A stretch of DNA of 42,014 nt from DATAEU01 sp046724395 (lineage in GTDB: Bacteria > Actinomycetota > UBA4738 > HRBIN12), in NCBI GenBank assembly GCA_046724395.1, contig JBKOWM010000044.1:1-42014 (forward strand), given 5' to 3'. Numbering within the stretch: position 1 is the first letter of the stretch; each line of letters starts with the position of its first letter. Shown one piece after another: positions 31,906 to 40,509 of this stretch. The notes below the pieces were generated by a model that was not told the origin of the DNA, made no database searches, and worked only from the letters and a program-made list of their open reading frames with translations. Made by a program: the position numbers and the translations under genes.

Positions 31906-33324
31906 CTACGCGCTCGTCGAGCGGTAGATCACGTGCCCGGGGTTCGACGGCCCGCCGGTGTAGTTGTGGCCCTCGCCCCACGCCATGACGGCGTCATCTC
32001 CGAGCAGGTCGAGGCCCTGGTAGTCGCCGTACGGGAACTCGAAGCCGTTCGGATGCGATTCCGAGCGATTCGGGTCGTACTGCGACACGCGGACGCTCGG
32101 ACCCGCCCAGGAGGCGCCTCCCGTCGTCGAGGTTCGAAGCCACACGTTCCATCCGTTGTTGTGGTCGAGAGGCTGGCCGAGCCTGTCGTCCATCCAGATC
32201 ACGCTGACCTCACGGGCAGCCCCGCCCTCGATCCTCGGGTAGAGGGCGTAGCACGCCCCGCCGGGGCACCCCGAGGCCGTCTTGTCGTCGGCGCGCCCGA
32301 CGTAGTGCCAGTTCTCGGACGTCGTGCAGTCCGCGGCGGCCGAGCAGCTCGAGAGCTGCACGATCGGCGGCCGGCCCGGCTTGCGCGGGAGGTTGTCCTG
32401 CCATACGAGGTAGAGGTTGCCGGCGGCGTCGATCGCGATGTCATCCTGCGGACCCCAGTACGCGAAGCCGCATGAGACGGCCGGCGGGCAGTGCGGTCCG
32501 GCCGGGCCGTCGGCCACCTGGGCGAAGGTCGTCTTCGAGGTCCCGGCGATCGTCTTCGAGACCTGATAGATGGCCGCCGTCTTGCCGGTGCAGCTGCCGA
32601 AGCAGTCGCCCCACGCGAACCAGGCGTTCCCTGCGGCGTCGAGAACGGCTCCTTCCGGAAACGCGACGTGCGTGTCCTCGAGGACGAGGCTCTCCGTCCA
32701 CGTCCTGCCCCCGTCGGAGGACCGAGACAAGAAATGATCCGGACCGGAGGCATACGTCACGTAAACGTTGTCGTCGTGCGCCACGAGCCAGGGATGGTCG
32801 CACTCCGTGCAGAGCGGTCCGTTGACCTTCCTGGTCGTCCATGAGGCGCCGTGGTCGGACGACTTGGCGACAAGCACGTCGGTGGCGGCGCCGCTCCCGT
32901 AGGCGAGGAAGCTCACGTACACGTTGTCGGTGACGTCATCGATCGTGATGACGACATCCACGACGTTCGGGTAGCCGAGCCGAGGCACACGGATCAGCGG
33001 ACCGAACGTCGTCCCCTCGTCATGGGATGACCGGACGAAGACGTTGCGCCGACCTCCGGACCCAGCATCGCACGTCGGATCACCGGGAAAATGGGCGAGA
33101 ACAACGTAGACGTCGGTACCGCCCGCCGCGATCTCCGGTTCCCAGTCGTCGCCGCCACAGAACCCGACGTTCGTCGCTCCGGTAGCCGTCAGCGACGTCG
33201 ACGAGGTGGATCGGGATCCACCGGCGGCAATGGGCACAAAGACGAGTCCCACTGTCGAGACGACAATGGCGAACAGCAGCAGGCGAAGTGCTAGGCCTCG
33301 ACGACTCCCCCGGAAGTCGATCAC
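31906..33324 (-). CDS. Secreted Asp-box (sialidase/BNR-like) beta-propeller protein
   Basis: 472 residues from GTG 33324, preceded by GGGAGGGGAG. A signal peptide or anchor spans about 11-33 (LALRLLLFAIVVSTVGLVFV). The body has repeated Asp-box turns: SSHDEGTTF, SSDHGASW, SSDGGRTW and STTGGASW, the signature of sialidase-fold propellers. Several Cys pairs (CTECDHPW, GDCFGSC, CPPAVSC) fit an extracytoplasmic protein. The sialidase Arg triad cannot be assigned, so enzymatic activity is not claimed; many such proteins only bind glycans or proteins. It lies between the two histidine kinases and is divergent from another propeller-like gene. Confidence 0.85.
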   Translation of the reverse strand: MIDFRGSRRGLALRLLLFAIVVSTVGLVFVPIAAGGSRSTSSTSLTATGATNVGFCGGDDWEPEIAAGGTDVYVVLAHFPGDPTCDAGSGGRRNVFVRSSHDEGTTFGPLIRVPRLGYPNVVDVVITIDDVTDNVYVSFLAYGSGAATDVLVAKSSDHGASWTTRKVNGPLCTECDHPWLVAHDDNVYVTYASGPDHFLSRSSDGGRTWTESLVLEDTHVAFPEGAVLDAAGNAWFAWGDCFGSCTGKTAAIYQVSKTIAGTSKTTFAQVADGPAGPHCPPAVSCGFAYWGPQDDIAIDAAGNLYLVWQDNLPRKPGRPPIVQLSSCSAAADCTTSENWHYVGRADDKTASGCPGGACYALYPRIEGGAAREVSVIWMDDRLGQPLDHNNGWNVWLRTSTTGGASWAGPSVRVSQYDPNRSESHPNGFEFPYGDYQGLDLLGDDAVMAWGEGHNYTGGPSNPGHVIYRSTSA

Positions 33325-33520
33325 GTCGCTCCCCTCCCATCGCGCCGGCCCGTCGCCCCGGCGACGGCCGTCGTCGGGACTCGACGGCATGTGGGAAAGC
33401 ACGCTAGCGAGGGCCGCCGATCTCGCGCAATGGCCTGCGATGGACGATCGGCCATACGGGACAGGCCGCGAAGGCCGCGCGCGGTTCGCCGGTCGGCCAA
33501 GGCCATGAGAGCATCGGTGG
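33325..33520. other. Intergenic region between two divergent propeller genes
   Basis: About 196 bases with no supported gene. The GGGAGGGGAG ribosome-binding site of the Asp-box gene lies at its left end. I see no convincing promoter box for either gene. Confidence 0.4.
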
Positions 33521-34423
33521 ATGCCTCACATCCTCGTCGCGACCGGGGACGGCTTGCACACGTTCGACGAGGGAGGCCGCGAGCTGAGCGTGGAGCACGC
33601 GGGGCGCCCCGTGCGCGCGGTGGCGCGCGACGGACCTCAGATCTGGGCGGTCGTCGACCGCGCCCAGGTCTGGCACTGCCCAGACGGCGAGTGGCGTCAC
33701 ATCGCGACACTCGAAGGACCAGAGGCCACGTGCATCGCCATGACGGATGCGATTCACGTCGGCTCCTCGGGCGCCCACCTGTTCCGACTGACGGGCGGAG
33801 CGCTCGAGCCGGTCTTCGCATTCGACGCGATCGACGGTCGCGAACGCTGGTACACGCCGTGGGGCGGCCCCCCCGACACCCGGTCCATATCGGAGTGGGG
33901 AGAGGACGTCTACGTGAACGTCCACGTCGGCGGAATCGCGCGCACGAACGACGGTGGCAGAACTTGGAGCCCGACGATCGACATCGACGAAGACGTGCAC
34001 CAGGTCGCGACGGCCGAGGGTCTTGTCCTGGCCGCAGGGGCGGGGGGACTCTCGGTCAGCGGCGACAAGGGCGCCACCTGGTCGCTGCGAACCGACGGGC
34101 TCGAGGCTCGGTACGCGCGCGCGGTCGTGGTCTGCGGAGAGTCGGTGCTCGTGTCGGCCTCGAACGGTCCCCGCGGAGGGCGTGCCGGCGTTTATCGAGC
34201 GGGCCTCGAGGAGGGACCGTTCGCGCGATGCCGCGAGGGGCTCCCCGACTGGTTCGACGACAACATCGACACCTACTGCCTGGATGCGCTGAACGACGGC
34301 TCGTGCGCGGCGTTCGGCACGACCGACGGCCGCGTCTTCGTCTCCGACGACGGGGGCATCGCATGGACCGAGCTGACCGCGGCGCTCGCGCCCGTCGAAC
34401 ACCTCCTCGTCGTGCCGGACTGA
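33521..34423 (+). CDS. Cytoplasmic beta-propeller (BNR/WD40-like) protein
   Basis: 300 residues without signal peptide. Short repeats of about 40-45 residues are seen: ILVATGDGLHTFDEGG, AVVDRAQVWHCPDGEW, AIHVGSSGAHLFRLTGG, VHVGGIARTNDGGRTW, LVLAAGAGGLSVSGDKGATW and AAFGTTDGRVFVSDDGGIAWTEL. The NDGGRTW, GDKGATW and DDGGIAW turns are Asp boxes, as in the glycosyl-hydrolase-like BNR propellers. Also present is YTPWGGPPDTRSIS, common in actinobacterial WD40/YVTN repeat proteins of this type. Function unknown. The VOC gene follows after 29 bases on the same strand, so an operon is likely. Confidence 0.85.
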   Translation: MPHILVATGDGLHTFDEGGRELSVEHAGRPVRAVARDGPQIWAVVDRAQVWHCPDGEWRHIATLEGPEATCIAMTDAIHVGSSGAHLFRLTGGALEPVFAFDAIDGRERWYTPWGGPPDTRSISEWGEDVYVNVHVGGIARTNDGGRTWSPTIDIDEDVHQVATAEGLVLAAGAGGLSVSGDKGATWSLRTDGLEARYARAVVVCGESVLVSASNGPRGGRAGVYRAGLEEGPFARCREGLPDWFDDNIDTYCLDALNDGSCAAFGTTDGRVFVSDDGGIAWTELTAALAPVEHLLVVPD

Positions 34424-34452
34424 TCCCCCGTCGTCTTCGAGGAGGCCGTCTC

Positions 34453-34803
34453 ATGACCGCGCGACTCAGTCACATCTTCATGCTCACGTCCGATCTTTTG
34501 GCCGAGCGCCGTCTGCTGGTCGATCTCATCGGCCTGACCGTCCTGCTCGAGGAGGACCGGTATCTACGGATCGGCGCGCCGACCGGCTTTCACGTCGGAC
34601 TCGAGGAGGGCCGACCCGGGCCGTCGGACGGCACCGAGATCAACATCGAGGTCGACGATGTCGACCACGTCTTCGCGCGACTCGAGGCGGCCGGCGTCGC
34701 GACGGAGGGATCGCCGCAACGCGAGGAATGGGGCGCTCGGCACGTCTGGTTCCGTGACGTGGACGGACGTCGGATGTCGATCTTCTCGATGGACGGGCCT
34801 TGA
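34453..34803 (+). CDS. VOC (glyoxalase/bleomycin-resistance) family protein
   Basis: 116 residues, a single VOC unit pair: LSHIFMLTSDLLAERRLLVDLIGLTVL, read as two joined pieces, then FHVGLEEG, TEINIEVDDVDHVFARLEAAGV and HVWFRDVDGRRMSIFSM. The fold binds a divalent metal in most enzymes (glyoxalase, dioxygenase) or a drug in resistance proteins; candidate ligands are H7 and the second-half residues, but the last Glu expected near the end is not evident. GGAGG lies about eight bases before the ATG. It follows the propeller gene in the same direction. Confidence 0.88.
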   Translation: MTARLSHIFMLTSDLLAERRLLVDLIGLTVLLEEDRYLRIGAPTGFHVGLEEGRPGPSDGTEINIEVDDVDHVFARLEAAGVATEGSPQREEWGARHVWFRDVDGRRMSIFSMDGP

Positions 34804-34929
34804 CTCGCTCCTCGGGAAGATGCAACGGACGGTATCCATCCACGCGCCCGGCGCGATCCGCCTCGCCTATCTGAGCACGCCGGACCGGGCCTAGCCGAAG
34901 ACCTCGAGCAGCACGCGTTTCGTCGGCTA

Positions 34930-35538
34930 TCAGGTGTTCGGGGGCGCCGTCGTGATATCCGACAGCAGCGACGCCGGCTCGCGCGCGACGGCGAGGTCAC
35001 CGAGGGAAACGACCCCGATCGGCCGCCCGGCCTCGACGACCGGCAGCCGACGAACGTCGTGCTTCCGCATCAGCTCGATCGCCTCCTGGACCGCGGACGT
35101 CGGCGAGATCGAGACGACGCTGGGCGTGAAGACGTCGGCCACGACCGTCGTCGAGATGTCCCGCCCGCCGCCGACCGCGCGAATGGCGATGTCCCGGTCG
35201 GTGAGGATCCCACGAAGATCATCGCCGTCGACGACGAGGACGTCGCCCACGTCCGCGCGCTCCATGGCCGCGGCCGCGTCCCGAAGCGTCGCGGTCGGGC
35301 TCACGGTCTCCGGCACGGGCGTCATCACGTCGCGCACTTGTCGGACGTCGACGGTGCGCGTTGCCACACCGCCGATCGTCGCGCGAAGGCGGTCGGCCAC
35401 CCCGGACAACGAGAACGACTGCGCCGTCGCCCGGCCCCGACCGGTCCCCTCGAGGGAAGAGCCGGTCGTCCCGCCGCTGGTCGTCCTGCCGACGGCATAC
35501 CCGACTCCGAATCCAACGATCCCACTCCAGATCCCCAT
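34930..35538 (-). CDS. Two-CBS-domain protein with Gly-rich N-terminal membrane-proximal segment
   Basis: 202 residues. The first 20 (WSGIVGFGVGYAVGR) are a short glycine-zipper-like hydrophobic stretch. Two CBS domains follow: about 67-125 (VRDVMTPVPETVSP, DVLVVDGDDLRGILTDRDI) and about 131-188 (VADVFTPSVVSISPTS, RRLPVVEAGRPIGVVSLGDL). CBS pairs bind adenine nucleotides such as AMP, ATP or c-di-AMP and control partner proteins. GGGAGGTG stands about six bases before the ATG. It is transcribed away from the end of histidine kinase 2, 84 bases downstream of that gene's stop and in the same direction. Confidence 0.9.
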   Translation of the reverse strand: MGIWSGIVGFGVGYAVGRTTSGGTTGSSLEGTGRGRATAQSFSLSGVADRLRATIGGVATRTVDVRQVRDVMTPVPETVSPTATLRDAAAAMERADVGDVLVVDGDDLRGILTDRDIAIRAVGGGRDISTTVVADVFTPSVVSISPTSAVQEAIELMRKHDVRRLPVVEAGRPIGVVSLGDLAVAREPASLLSDITTAPPNT

Positions 35539-35622
35539 CGCGCACCTCCCGAGTGACGGCTCGACGCGCCGACGGCCGGCGCCGCCCCGTCTGGATGGTT
35601 GTACCCGGTTTCGGGCGGCGGG

Positions 35623-37590
35623 CTACCCGACGACGACGAGACGGGCGTCGTTTCCGGCAAACGTACCCTTCTCGGCGCTGGGCTCGAAGGGGAGCCACAT
35701 GGAGAACACCGAGCCGCTCGGGTCCGAGCGCTCGAGCCACACCCGTCCCCCAAGTCGCTCGGCCGCCTTTTGACAGATGTACAGGCCCATCCCCGCGCCG
35801 CCGACGAGTCGCGTGGAGGACTGATCGACCTGATAGAAGCGGTCGAAGATCTTCCCCTGCTCCTCCGGAGGGATCCCACGGCCGCGATCCTCGACCGAGA
35901 TCCGCACGCCCCCCTCGTCGTCGCGGGCCGAGACGGTAACGATCGCCGACGAGTATTTGAGGGCGTTGTCCACGAGGTTGCTCAGGATCCGGTAGACGTG
36001 CTCCTCGTCGGTACGCACGGTGGACCGTCCCCTCGTCCCGACGACGACGAGTCGTCCCGGATCCTCGAGCGTCGCCGCGCGCTCTTCGATGATCCGGTCG
36101 ACGAGGGCGTCCACGGAGACGGTGTCGGCGATGACGGCCGGCCGGGAGCCCTCGATGCGCGACGTGAAGAGCAGATCCTCGATCAACCAGCGCAGGCGGT
36201 CGGCCGCCCGATCCGCTCGCTGCAGGAACTCCGTCCTGTCGACCTCGGAGACTTCGACCTCGGGAGTGAGAAGCGTCCTGATGTAGCCCTTGACGCTCGT
36301 CAGCGGCGTGCGCAGCTCGTGCGACACAGTCGCGACGAAATCGTCCTTGAGCCGGCTGATCTCCGTCTCGCGCGCGAGCGTGCCCTCCAGCCGGCGGACG
36401 AGCTGCGTATTGCGGATCGCGACGGCGACGTGGTTGGCCACGGTCTCGAGCAACTTCAGGTCCTCCGGTCCAAAGCTGCTGAAGTCCCCGAGGCGGTTGG
36501 CCACCATGAGCGTTCCGAAGAGCTCGTCATCGGACTGGATCGGCACCACCACGGCGTCGACGATGCCCTGCTCGCCGAAGTACCTGGCGAGGTTCGGGTT
36601 GCGGATCGGCCGGGAAAGGACGATCCCCTCTCGCTCCGCGCCGATGCGAGCCCACACGCCTTGCCTGGGATCCGGCGACGTTGGGACCATGACGGATCGC
36701 GCATCGCCCGGTCCGATGCGAGATGAGAGGTGGGGCTCGTCCTCCCGGCTCGGGGAGAGCACGAGCTCGACGATGTCCGAACGGAACATCTCCCGGACGT
36801 GCTCGAGCAGCGGTGGCAGCATCTCGTCCAGCTGGAGCGACCCCTGCGCCAACCGCGTCGATCGCTCGAGCAGCAGCACGTCGTCGTGCTTGCGTTGGAT
36901 GTCCGAATACGCCTTGCCGGCGAGGAACGTCGTCGCGGCCGGCAGCGCAACGAGGACGATCGACGCCGGCTGTTCCCGAACGACCATCACGGCGACGATG
37001 CCGAGCGCCGTGTTCGCGACCGTCAGCGCGGTGCCGATCCCGACGACCTGATCGAACAGCATCCAGACGCCCTCTGAGAGCGAGATCGCGGCGTTGATCA
37101 GGACGGCTGCGACGAGGTCGGCGACCAGCATCGCGGCGAAGGCCCCCAGCCAGATCCCCACCCATCCCCGGTCGACGACGGCGGTGACGCCCCCGAAGAC
37201 CGCAATCGCGAGCACGGCGGTCAGCGACCTCTGGCCGATGTTGAAGGCGAGCCGGAGCAGGCTCTGCCTCCGGTGGACGGCGAGCACGATCGCGACCCCA
37301 ACGGCCTGCGCCAGCAGGATCTCGTCGGGAGCCGCGAGCGCGAGGCCGACGACGAGCGGAAGCTCCGAGAGCGAGAACGAGTGCGCGTGCCTCGCGATCC
37401 GCAGGTGCATCACGAAGATCTCGGCGAGACCGAACCCGATCGCGAGCAGCCACCACGGAAGGGGTGGCCCGCCCACGACCGCCGGACGATCGTGCGAGAC
37501 GAGCGGCAATGTGGCGAGCGCCGTCAGCGTGAGCCCGACCGTGAGGAGCCAGACGCGCCGTGCGCCGCTCGAATGTCGGGGGGGCGTCAC
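35623..37590 (-). CDS. Membrane GAF-domain sensor histidine kinase, copy 2
   Basis: 655 residues from GTG 37590, one base after the stop of the subtilase gene. Organisation copies the kinase at 29568-31559: multi-TM region to about 228 (SFSLSELPLVVGLALAAPDE, WLGAFAAMLVADLV), the coil AYSDIQRKHDDVLLLERS, GAF (about 250-395, FGTLMVANRLGDFSSFG), HisKA with SHELRTPLTSVKGY (H424), and HATPase_c with ILSNLVDNALKYS, DRGRGIPPEEQGKIFDRFY and GMGLYICQKAAERLGG. The phosphotransfer residues are intact. No response regulator is adjacent. Close coupling to a secreted protease suggests that it reads an envelope signal; this is inference. The longer Arg/Gly-rich upstream frame is shadow of the subtilase repeats. 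Confidence 0.9.
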   Translation of the reverse strand: MTPPRHSSGARRVWLLTVGLTLTALATLPLVSHDRPAVVGGPPLPWWLLAIGFGLAEIFVMHLRIARHAHSFSLSELPLVVGLALAAPDEILLAQAVGVAIVLAVHRRQSLLRLAFNIGQRSLTAVLAIAVFGGVTAVVDRGWVGIWLGAFAAMLVADLVAAVLINAAISLSEGVWMLFDQVVGIGTALTVANTALGIVAVMVVREQPASIVLVALPAATTFLAGKAYSDIQRKHDDVLLLERSTRLAQGSLQLDEMLPPLLEHVREMFRSDIVELVLSPSREDEPHLSSRIGPGDARSVMVPTSPDPRQGVWARIGAEREGIVLSRPIRNPNLARYFGEQGIVDAVVVPIQSDDELFGTLMVANRLGDFSSFGPEDLKLLETVANHVAVAIRNTQLVRRLEGTLARETEISRLKDDFVATVSHELRTPLTSVKGYIRTLLTPEVEVSEVDRTEFLQRADRAADRLRWLIEDLLFTSRIEGSRPAVIADTVSVDALVDRIIEERAATLEDPGRLVVVGTRGRSTVRTDEEHVYRILSNLVDNALKYSSAIVTVSARDDEGGVRISVEDRGRGIPPEEQGKIFDRFYQVDQSSTRLVGGAGMGLYICQKAAERLGGRVWLERSDPSGSVFSMWLPFEPSAEKGTFAGNDARLVVVG

Positions 37591-37591
37591 G

Positions 37592-39412
37592 TCAGTCGCC
37601 CCACAGGGTGCTCGACCACGCGGCGCCCGATAGACCCGTGGGCGCGTCGGCCGAGTCCCACGTGCCGGCGGTCCAGCCTCCGGCGCTCCATGTCCTTCCG
37701 GACCACGTCCTGCCGCTCCACGTCCGACCCGACCACGACGACCCGCTCCACGTCCGACCCGACCACGTTCGGCCGGACCAGCTCTGGCCGCACCAGCAGT
37801 CGCCAGACCAGGTTCGACCCGACCACGACCCACCGCTCCACGAGGTTCCGTCCCAGGCCTGCGAGGCCCAGGTCGTCGCGTCCCAGGTATCGCCGAAGAT
37901 CGTCTGCTCGCCCTGCAGCAGGACGCCCTCGTCCTCAGCCGTGACCGACCCCCTCGCCAGTTGCAGCGAGCCGAGGCCGGAGGAGCGGGGCCACGTCTGG
38001 ACGGCGTTGGCGACGGTCTCGGTCTTGGCCTCGCGCGCGCGGTGCAGGTTGATCAGCCCGGCTCCCTGCGCGACCGGATCCGCGTTCGGTAGCGGAACGG
38101 CCGTCTGCATCAGCAGCGCCTTGACCTGATCGGGCGTCAGCTGCGGCCGCTGGTCCAGAAGCGTGGCCACCGCGCCGGAGACGATCGCCGCGGCCTGGGA
38201 CGAGCCGCTGCCGCGGAAGAACCGGCTGTAGCCGACTCGTGCGCCGGGATTCGCCTCGTCGACGAACGCGCCGGGGTCCCGAAGGCTCACGATCGACTTG
38301 CCGGGCGCGACGATGTCCGGATGGCGGAGCGCGTTTCCTCGTGACTGCCAGTCCGGAATGACGTCGTCCTTGGGATCATCGCTGCCGCGGGTGTCGTCGG
38401 CGCCGACCGCGATCACGTACGGGTCGTATGCCGGGTTGTTCAGCTGCGGCGTCCCGAAGCCGGCGTTTCCGGCGGCCACGACGACGACGATGCCGTGCAT
38501 CCAAGCGACCTCCGCGGCGTATGCGAGCGGATCGAGCGTGTAGTCCTGCGTCCCGTCGGTCCCGAAGGAAAGGTTCAGGACGCGGATGTTGAGGCCATCG
38601 GCGTTGCGGTGCTGCACGACCCAGTCGATCGCGGCGATGACCTGAGAGACATCTGTCGCCCCGTCGCTCGCGGCGACCTTCAGGCTGACGATCCGTGCTC
38701 CGGGGGCGGCGCCGACGAAGTGATCGTTGACCTCCTCATCCTCCCTACCGGGCCGGATCGAGGAGTCGCGGCCGGCTATGAGCCCGGCCAAGTGTGTCCC
38801 GTGACCGTAGGTGTCGACGTTCGTGAGGTTTCCGGCCTGAGACTCGAACGAGAGGTCCGGGCCGTTGATCACGTTCACGGCGAGGCCCTCGACGGGCGCG
38901 ACGCCGGAGTCGATCAGCGCGACGTCGATTCCGTCCCCTCTCCAACCGCGCTGCCACATCTCGTAGAGCTTCGTGTTCTTGGCGACGCGGTACCACGATC
39001 CGGGGTACTGGTTCGGATCCATGCCGTCGACGGTCCCGAGCAGATGCACGGACGCGTTCGGCGTTACCGAGAACACGCCCGGGACGCGGGCCAGCGCGCC
39101 GACGCTATCGGCCGGCACATCGGCCACGAAGCCTCGGATGATCGAGATCTCACGAGCCACGGCTCCGCCGAGCGCCTCGACCGCATGCTCGGGGCCGGCT
39201 GCCGCGCCGGGAACCTCCCGAACGATGACAGAGACCATCGCGTCGGCGCCGGGGCCAGACGCGGTCGGGGTCATAGCGATGGCGACGAGCGCGCACGCGA
39301 GTGCGACGGCCGCGAGGCGGCGTCCCGACCAGGCGGGCGGAGCGACGGCCGAGACCGCGGTCGGCCGGGTGAGTGTCAGCGACCCGAGGTGATGGGGAAG
39401 CCCTGTCGTCAT
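37592..39412 (-). CDS. Secreted S8 (subtilisin-like) protease with Trp-pentapeptide tail
   Basis: 606 residues from ATG 39412, with GGGAGG six bases upstream. Signal peptide about 31-48; I9-type propeptide about 60-122; catalytic domain with D168 (ALIDSGV), H204 (YGHGTHLAG), oxyanion N316 (AAGNAG) and S405 (GSGSSQAAAIVSG). The last motif differs from the usual GTSMAxP by lacking Pro, but the catalytic Ser is present. From W510 to W585 a Trp stands at every fifth residue, 16 in all, mostly as WSGRT units. This tail has no catalytic role and probably forms a surface-binding or spring-like beta structure. The stop is one base before the GTG of histidine kinase 2. Confidence 0.92.
   Translation of the reverse strand: MTTGLPHHLGSLTLTRPTAVSAVAPPAWSGRRLAAVALACALVAIAMTPTASGPGADAMVSVIVREVPGAAAGPEHAVEALGGAVAREISIIRGFVADVPADSVGALARVPGVFSVTPNASVHLLGTVDGMDPNQYPGSWYRVAKNTKLYEMWQRGWRGDGIDVALIDSGVAPVEGLAVNVINGPDLSFESQAGNLTNVDTYGHGTHLAGLIAGRDSSIRPGREDEEVNDHFVGAAPGARIVSLKVAASDGATDVSQVIAAIDWVVQHRNADGLNIRVLNLSFGTDGTQDYTLDPLAYAAEVAWMHGIVVVVAAGNAGFGTPQLNNPAYDPYVIAVGADDTRGSDDPKDDVIPDWQSRGNALRHPDIVAPGKSIVSLRDPGAFVDEANPGARVGYSRFFRGSGSSQAAAIVSGAVATLLDQRPQLTPDQVKALLMQTAVPLPNADPVAQGAGLINLHRAREAKTETVANAVQTWPRSSGLGSLQLARGSVTAEDEGVLLQGEQTIFGDTWDATTWASQAWDGTSWSGGSWSGRTWSGDCWCGQSWSGRTWSGRTWSGSSWSGRTWSGRTWSGRTWSAGGWTAGTWDSADAPTGLSGAAWSSTLWGD
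37658..37887 (-). repeat. 15-base tandem repeat coding the WSGRT-type tail
   Basis: About fifteen imperfect 15-base units encode one pentapeptide each (Trp-Ser-Gly-x-x). Many units share the plus-strand core CCACGTCCGACCCGA. The strict codon phase shows it is selected as protein repeat; the DNA identity between some units suggests recent unit duplication. Confidence 0.8.
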
Positions 39413-39632
39413 TTCGTCCTCCCTTCGCGGCTCGATTCTCGCCGCCCGGCGAGCACCAGCGAATCGGCCGGGAGTCGCCGTCTGGATTCCGTCCGCTGTA
39501 GGGCCGCAGCGCGCGAGCGCCAGCGGCTTCCTACGTCTTTCGGCCGGGGTCCCCGATCCGGACGTCCGCGCGGCACGCCGGGAAGAGCATCGGCGTAAGG
39601 TCGTCGCGAGCTTCGGACGAGGAGGACCCGTC
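39413..39632. other. Intergenic region between the subtilase and the His-rich gene
   Basis: 220 bases, divergent promoters. It holds the GGGAGG of the subtilase (left end) and a TAAGGT box plus GAGGAGG for the His-rich gene (right end). No gene is seen. Confidence 0.5.
39596..39601 (+). promoter_or_regulatory. -10 box TAAGGT of the His-rich gene
   Basis: TAAGGT, predicted start near 39608, leader about 25 bases with GAGGAGG (39619-39625) seven bases before the ATG. Same hexamer as before the YbhN-like A gene. The -35 is not clear. Confidence 0.45.
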
Positions 39633-39872
39633 ATGACGATCGAGCCCCAGCGACACCACCATCCCGGGACGACCCACCACGAAAAGCACTTCCACGTGAC
39701 GCACTACCTGCATCGCGGAGAGAACTGGTCGCACCTGCAGTCCACCCACACGCACGAGCACAACCATCCGGAGGTCGAGCACGTCCACATCCCGCACGAG
39801 GACGTCGACAAGGAGCACCGCCGCGAGGCCCACATCCACGATCACGCGCGACCAACCACCTCGCCTGCGTGA
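39633..39872 (+). CDS. His-rich small protein, probable metal binder
   Basis: 79 residues, 21 of them His, with clusters such as RHHHPGTTHHEKHFH, STHTHEHNHPEVEHVHIPH and EAHIHDHA. There is no signal peptide, TM segment or Cys. Such composition fits buffering of Ni, Zn, Co or Cu ions; this is inferred from composition, no family is recognised. A strong GAGGAGG and a TAAGGT -10 box support real expression. The stop is directly followed by a GTG in the frame of the next gene. Confidence 0.75.
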   Translation: MTIEPQRHHHPGTTHHEKHFHVTHYLHRGENWSHLQSTHTHEHNHPEVEHVHIPHEDVDKEHRREAHIHDHARPTTSPA

Positions 39873-39932
39873 GTGACGCTACGACGACGCCCGCCGCTCA
39901 AGCGCGCGGAGGCAGCGGTCGAAGGCCTGACT

Positions 39933-40445
39933 GTGAGGGTGTGTCCCTACTGCGCCGAGGAGCTTCGCGACGACGCGACGGTATGTTCGACGTGCCACAA
40001 CGACCCCTCGGTCGCTCCGGCATGGGCGACGAAGCTCCGCGCTGAGCCGCCGTCGGCGTGGCCGTCCGAAGGGTCGCTCGGGACATCCGGTCTGAGCCGC
40101 GTTTCGGACACATCCGATGACGGTCTTTCTACGGCCGTAACGCTCGAACCGGCAGCCGGGAGAGGGGCGCCCGTGCCGGGGGCCGTCTGGGGATCCTTGG
40201 CGCTGGCGCTCGTGAGCGGCGTGGTCGCCTATCTTCTCCCCGACCTGACTGCCGGGATGGTTCTCGCGGTGGCCGGCCACCTGACCGGTGCCGCCCTCGG
40301 TCAGATCGGTCGGAGCGCAATCAAGAACGCGAACGGGCGCCTGGGTGGGCTCAGGTTCGCAACCGTGACGATTGCCCTCAACCTGATCCAGCTCCTCTTC
40401 ACGCTGGTCGCTCTCGGACCGCTGCTGCCGACGTTCGCGGACTGA
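39933..40445 (+). CDS. Zinc-ribbon membrane protein, hypothetical
   Basis: 170 residues from GTG 39933 (an alternative GTG at 39873, touching the stop of the His-rich gene, adds 20 basic residues). The start VRVCPYCAEELRDDATVCSTC is a CxxC...CxxC zinc ribbon. An acidic/Ser-rich linker of about 60 residues follows, then three hydrophobic segments (VWGSLALALVSGVVAYLLP, MVLAVAGHLTGAALG, VTIALNLIQLLFTLVALGP) with GRSAIKNANGRLGG between the last two, as in DUF4190-like proteins. Role unknown; zinc ribbon plus membrane anchor suggests a regulatory or scaffold protein. A single upstream GAAGG is the only start signal. Confidence 0.75.
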   Translation: MRVCPYCAEELRDDATVCSTCHNDPSVAPAWATKLRAEPPSAWPSEGSLGTSGLSRVSDTSDDGLSTAVTLEPAAGRGAPVPGAVWGSLALALVSGVVAYLLPDLTAGMVLAVAGHLTGAALGQIGRSAIKNANGRLGGLRFATVTIALNLIQLLFTLVALGPLLPTFAD

Positions 40446-40509
40446 GCCGGCGCCGCCCGACCGGCGCTCGCGTCGATCTCGCCTGCGTGGGCAGTCCCGC
40501 GGAGGCGTC

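Noticed and set aside
37658..37887. Tandem DNA repeats considered as a CRISPR array or a non-coding repeat
   Set aside because: Units are 15 bases, contiguous, without spacers, and in strict codon phase with the Trp-pentapeptide tail.
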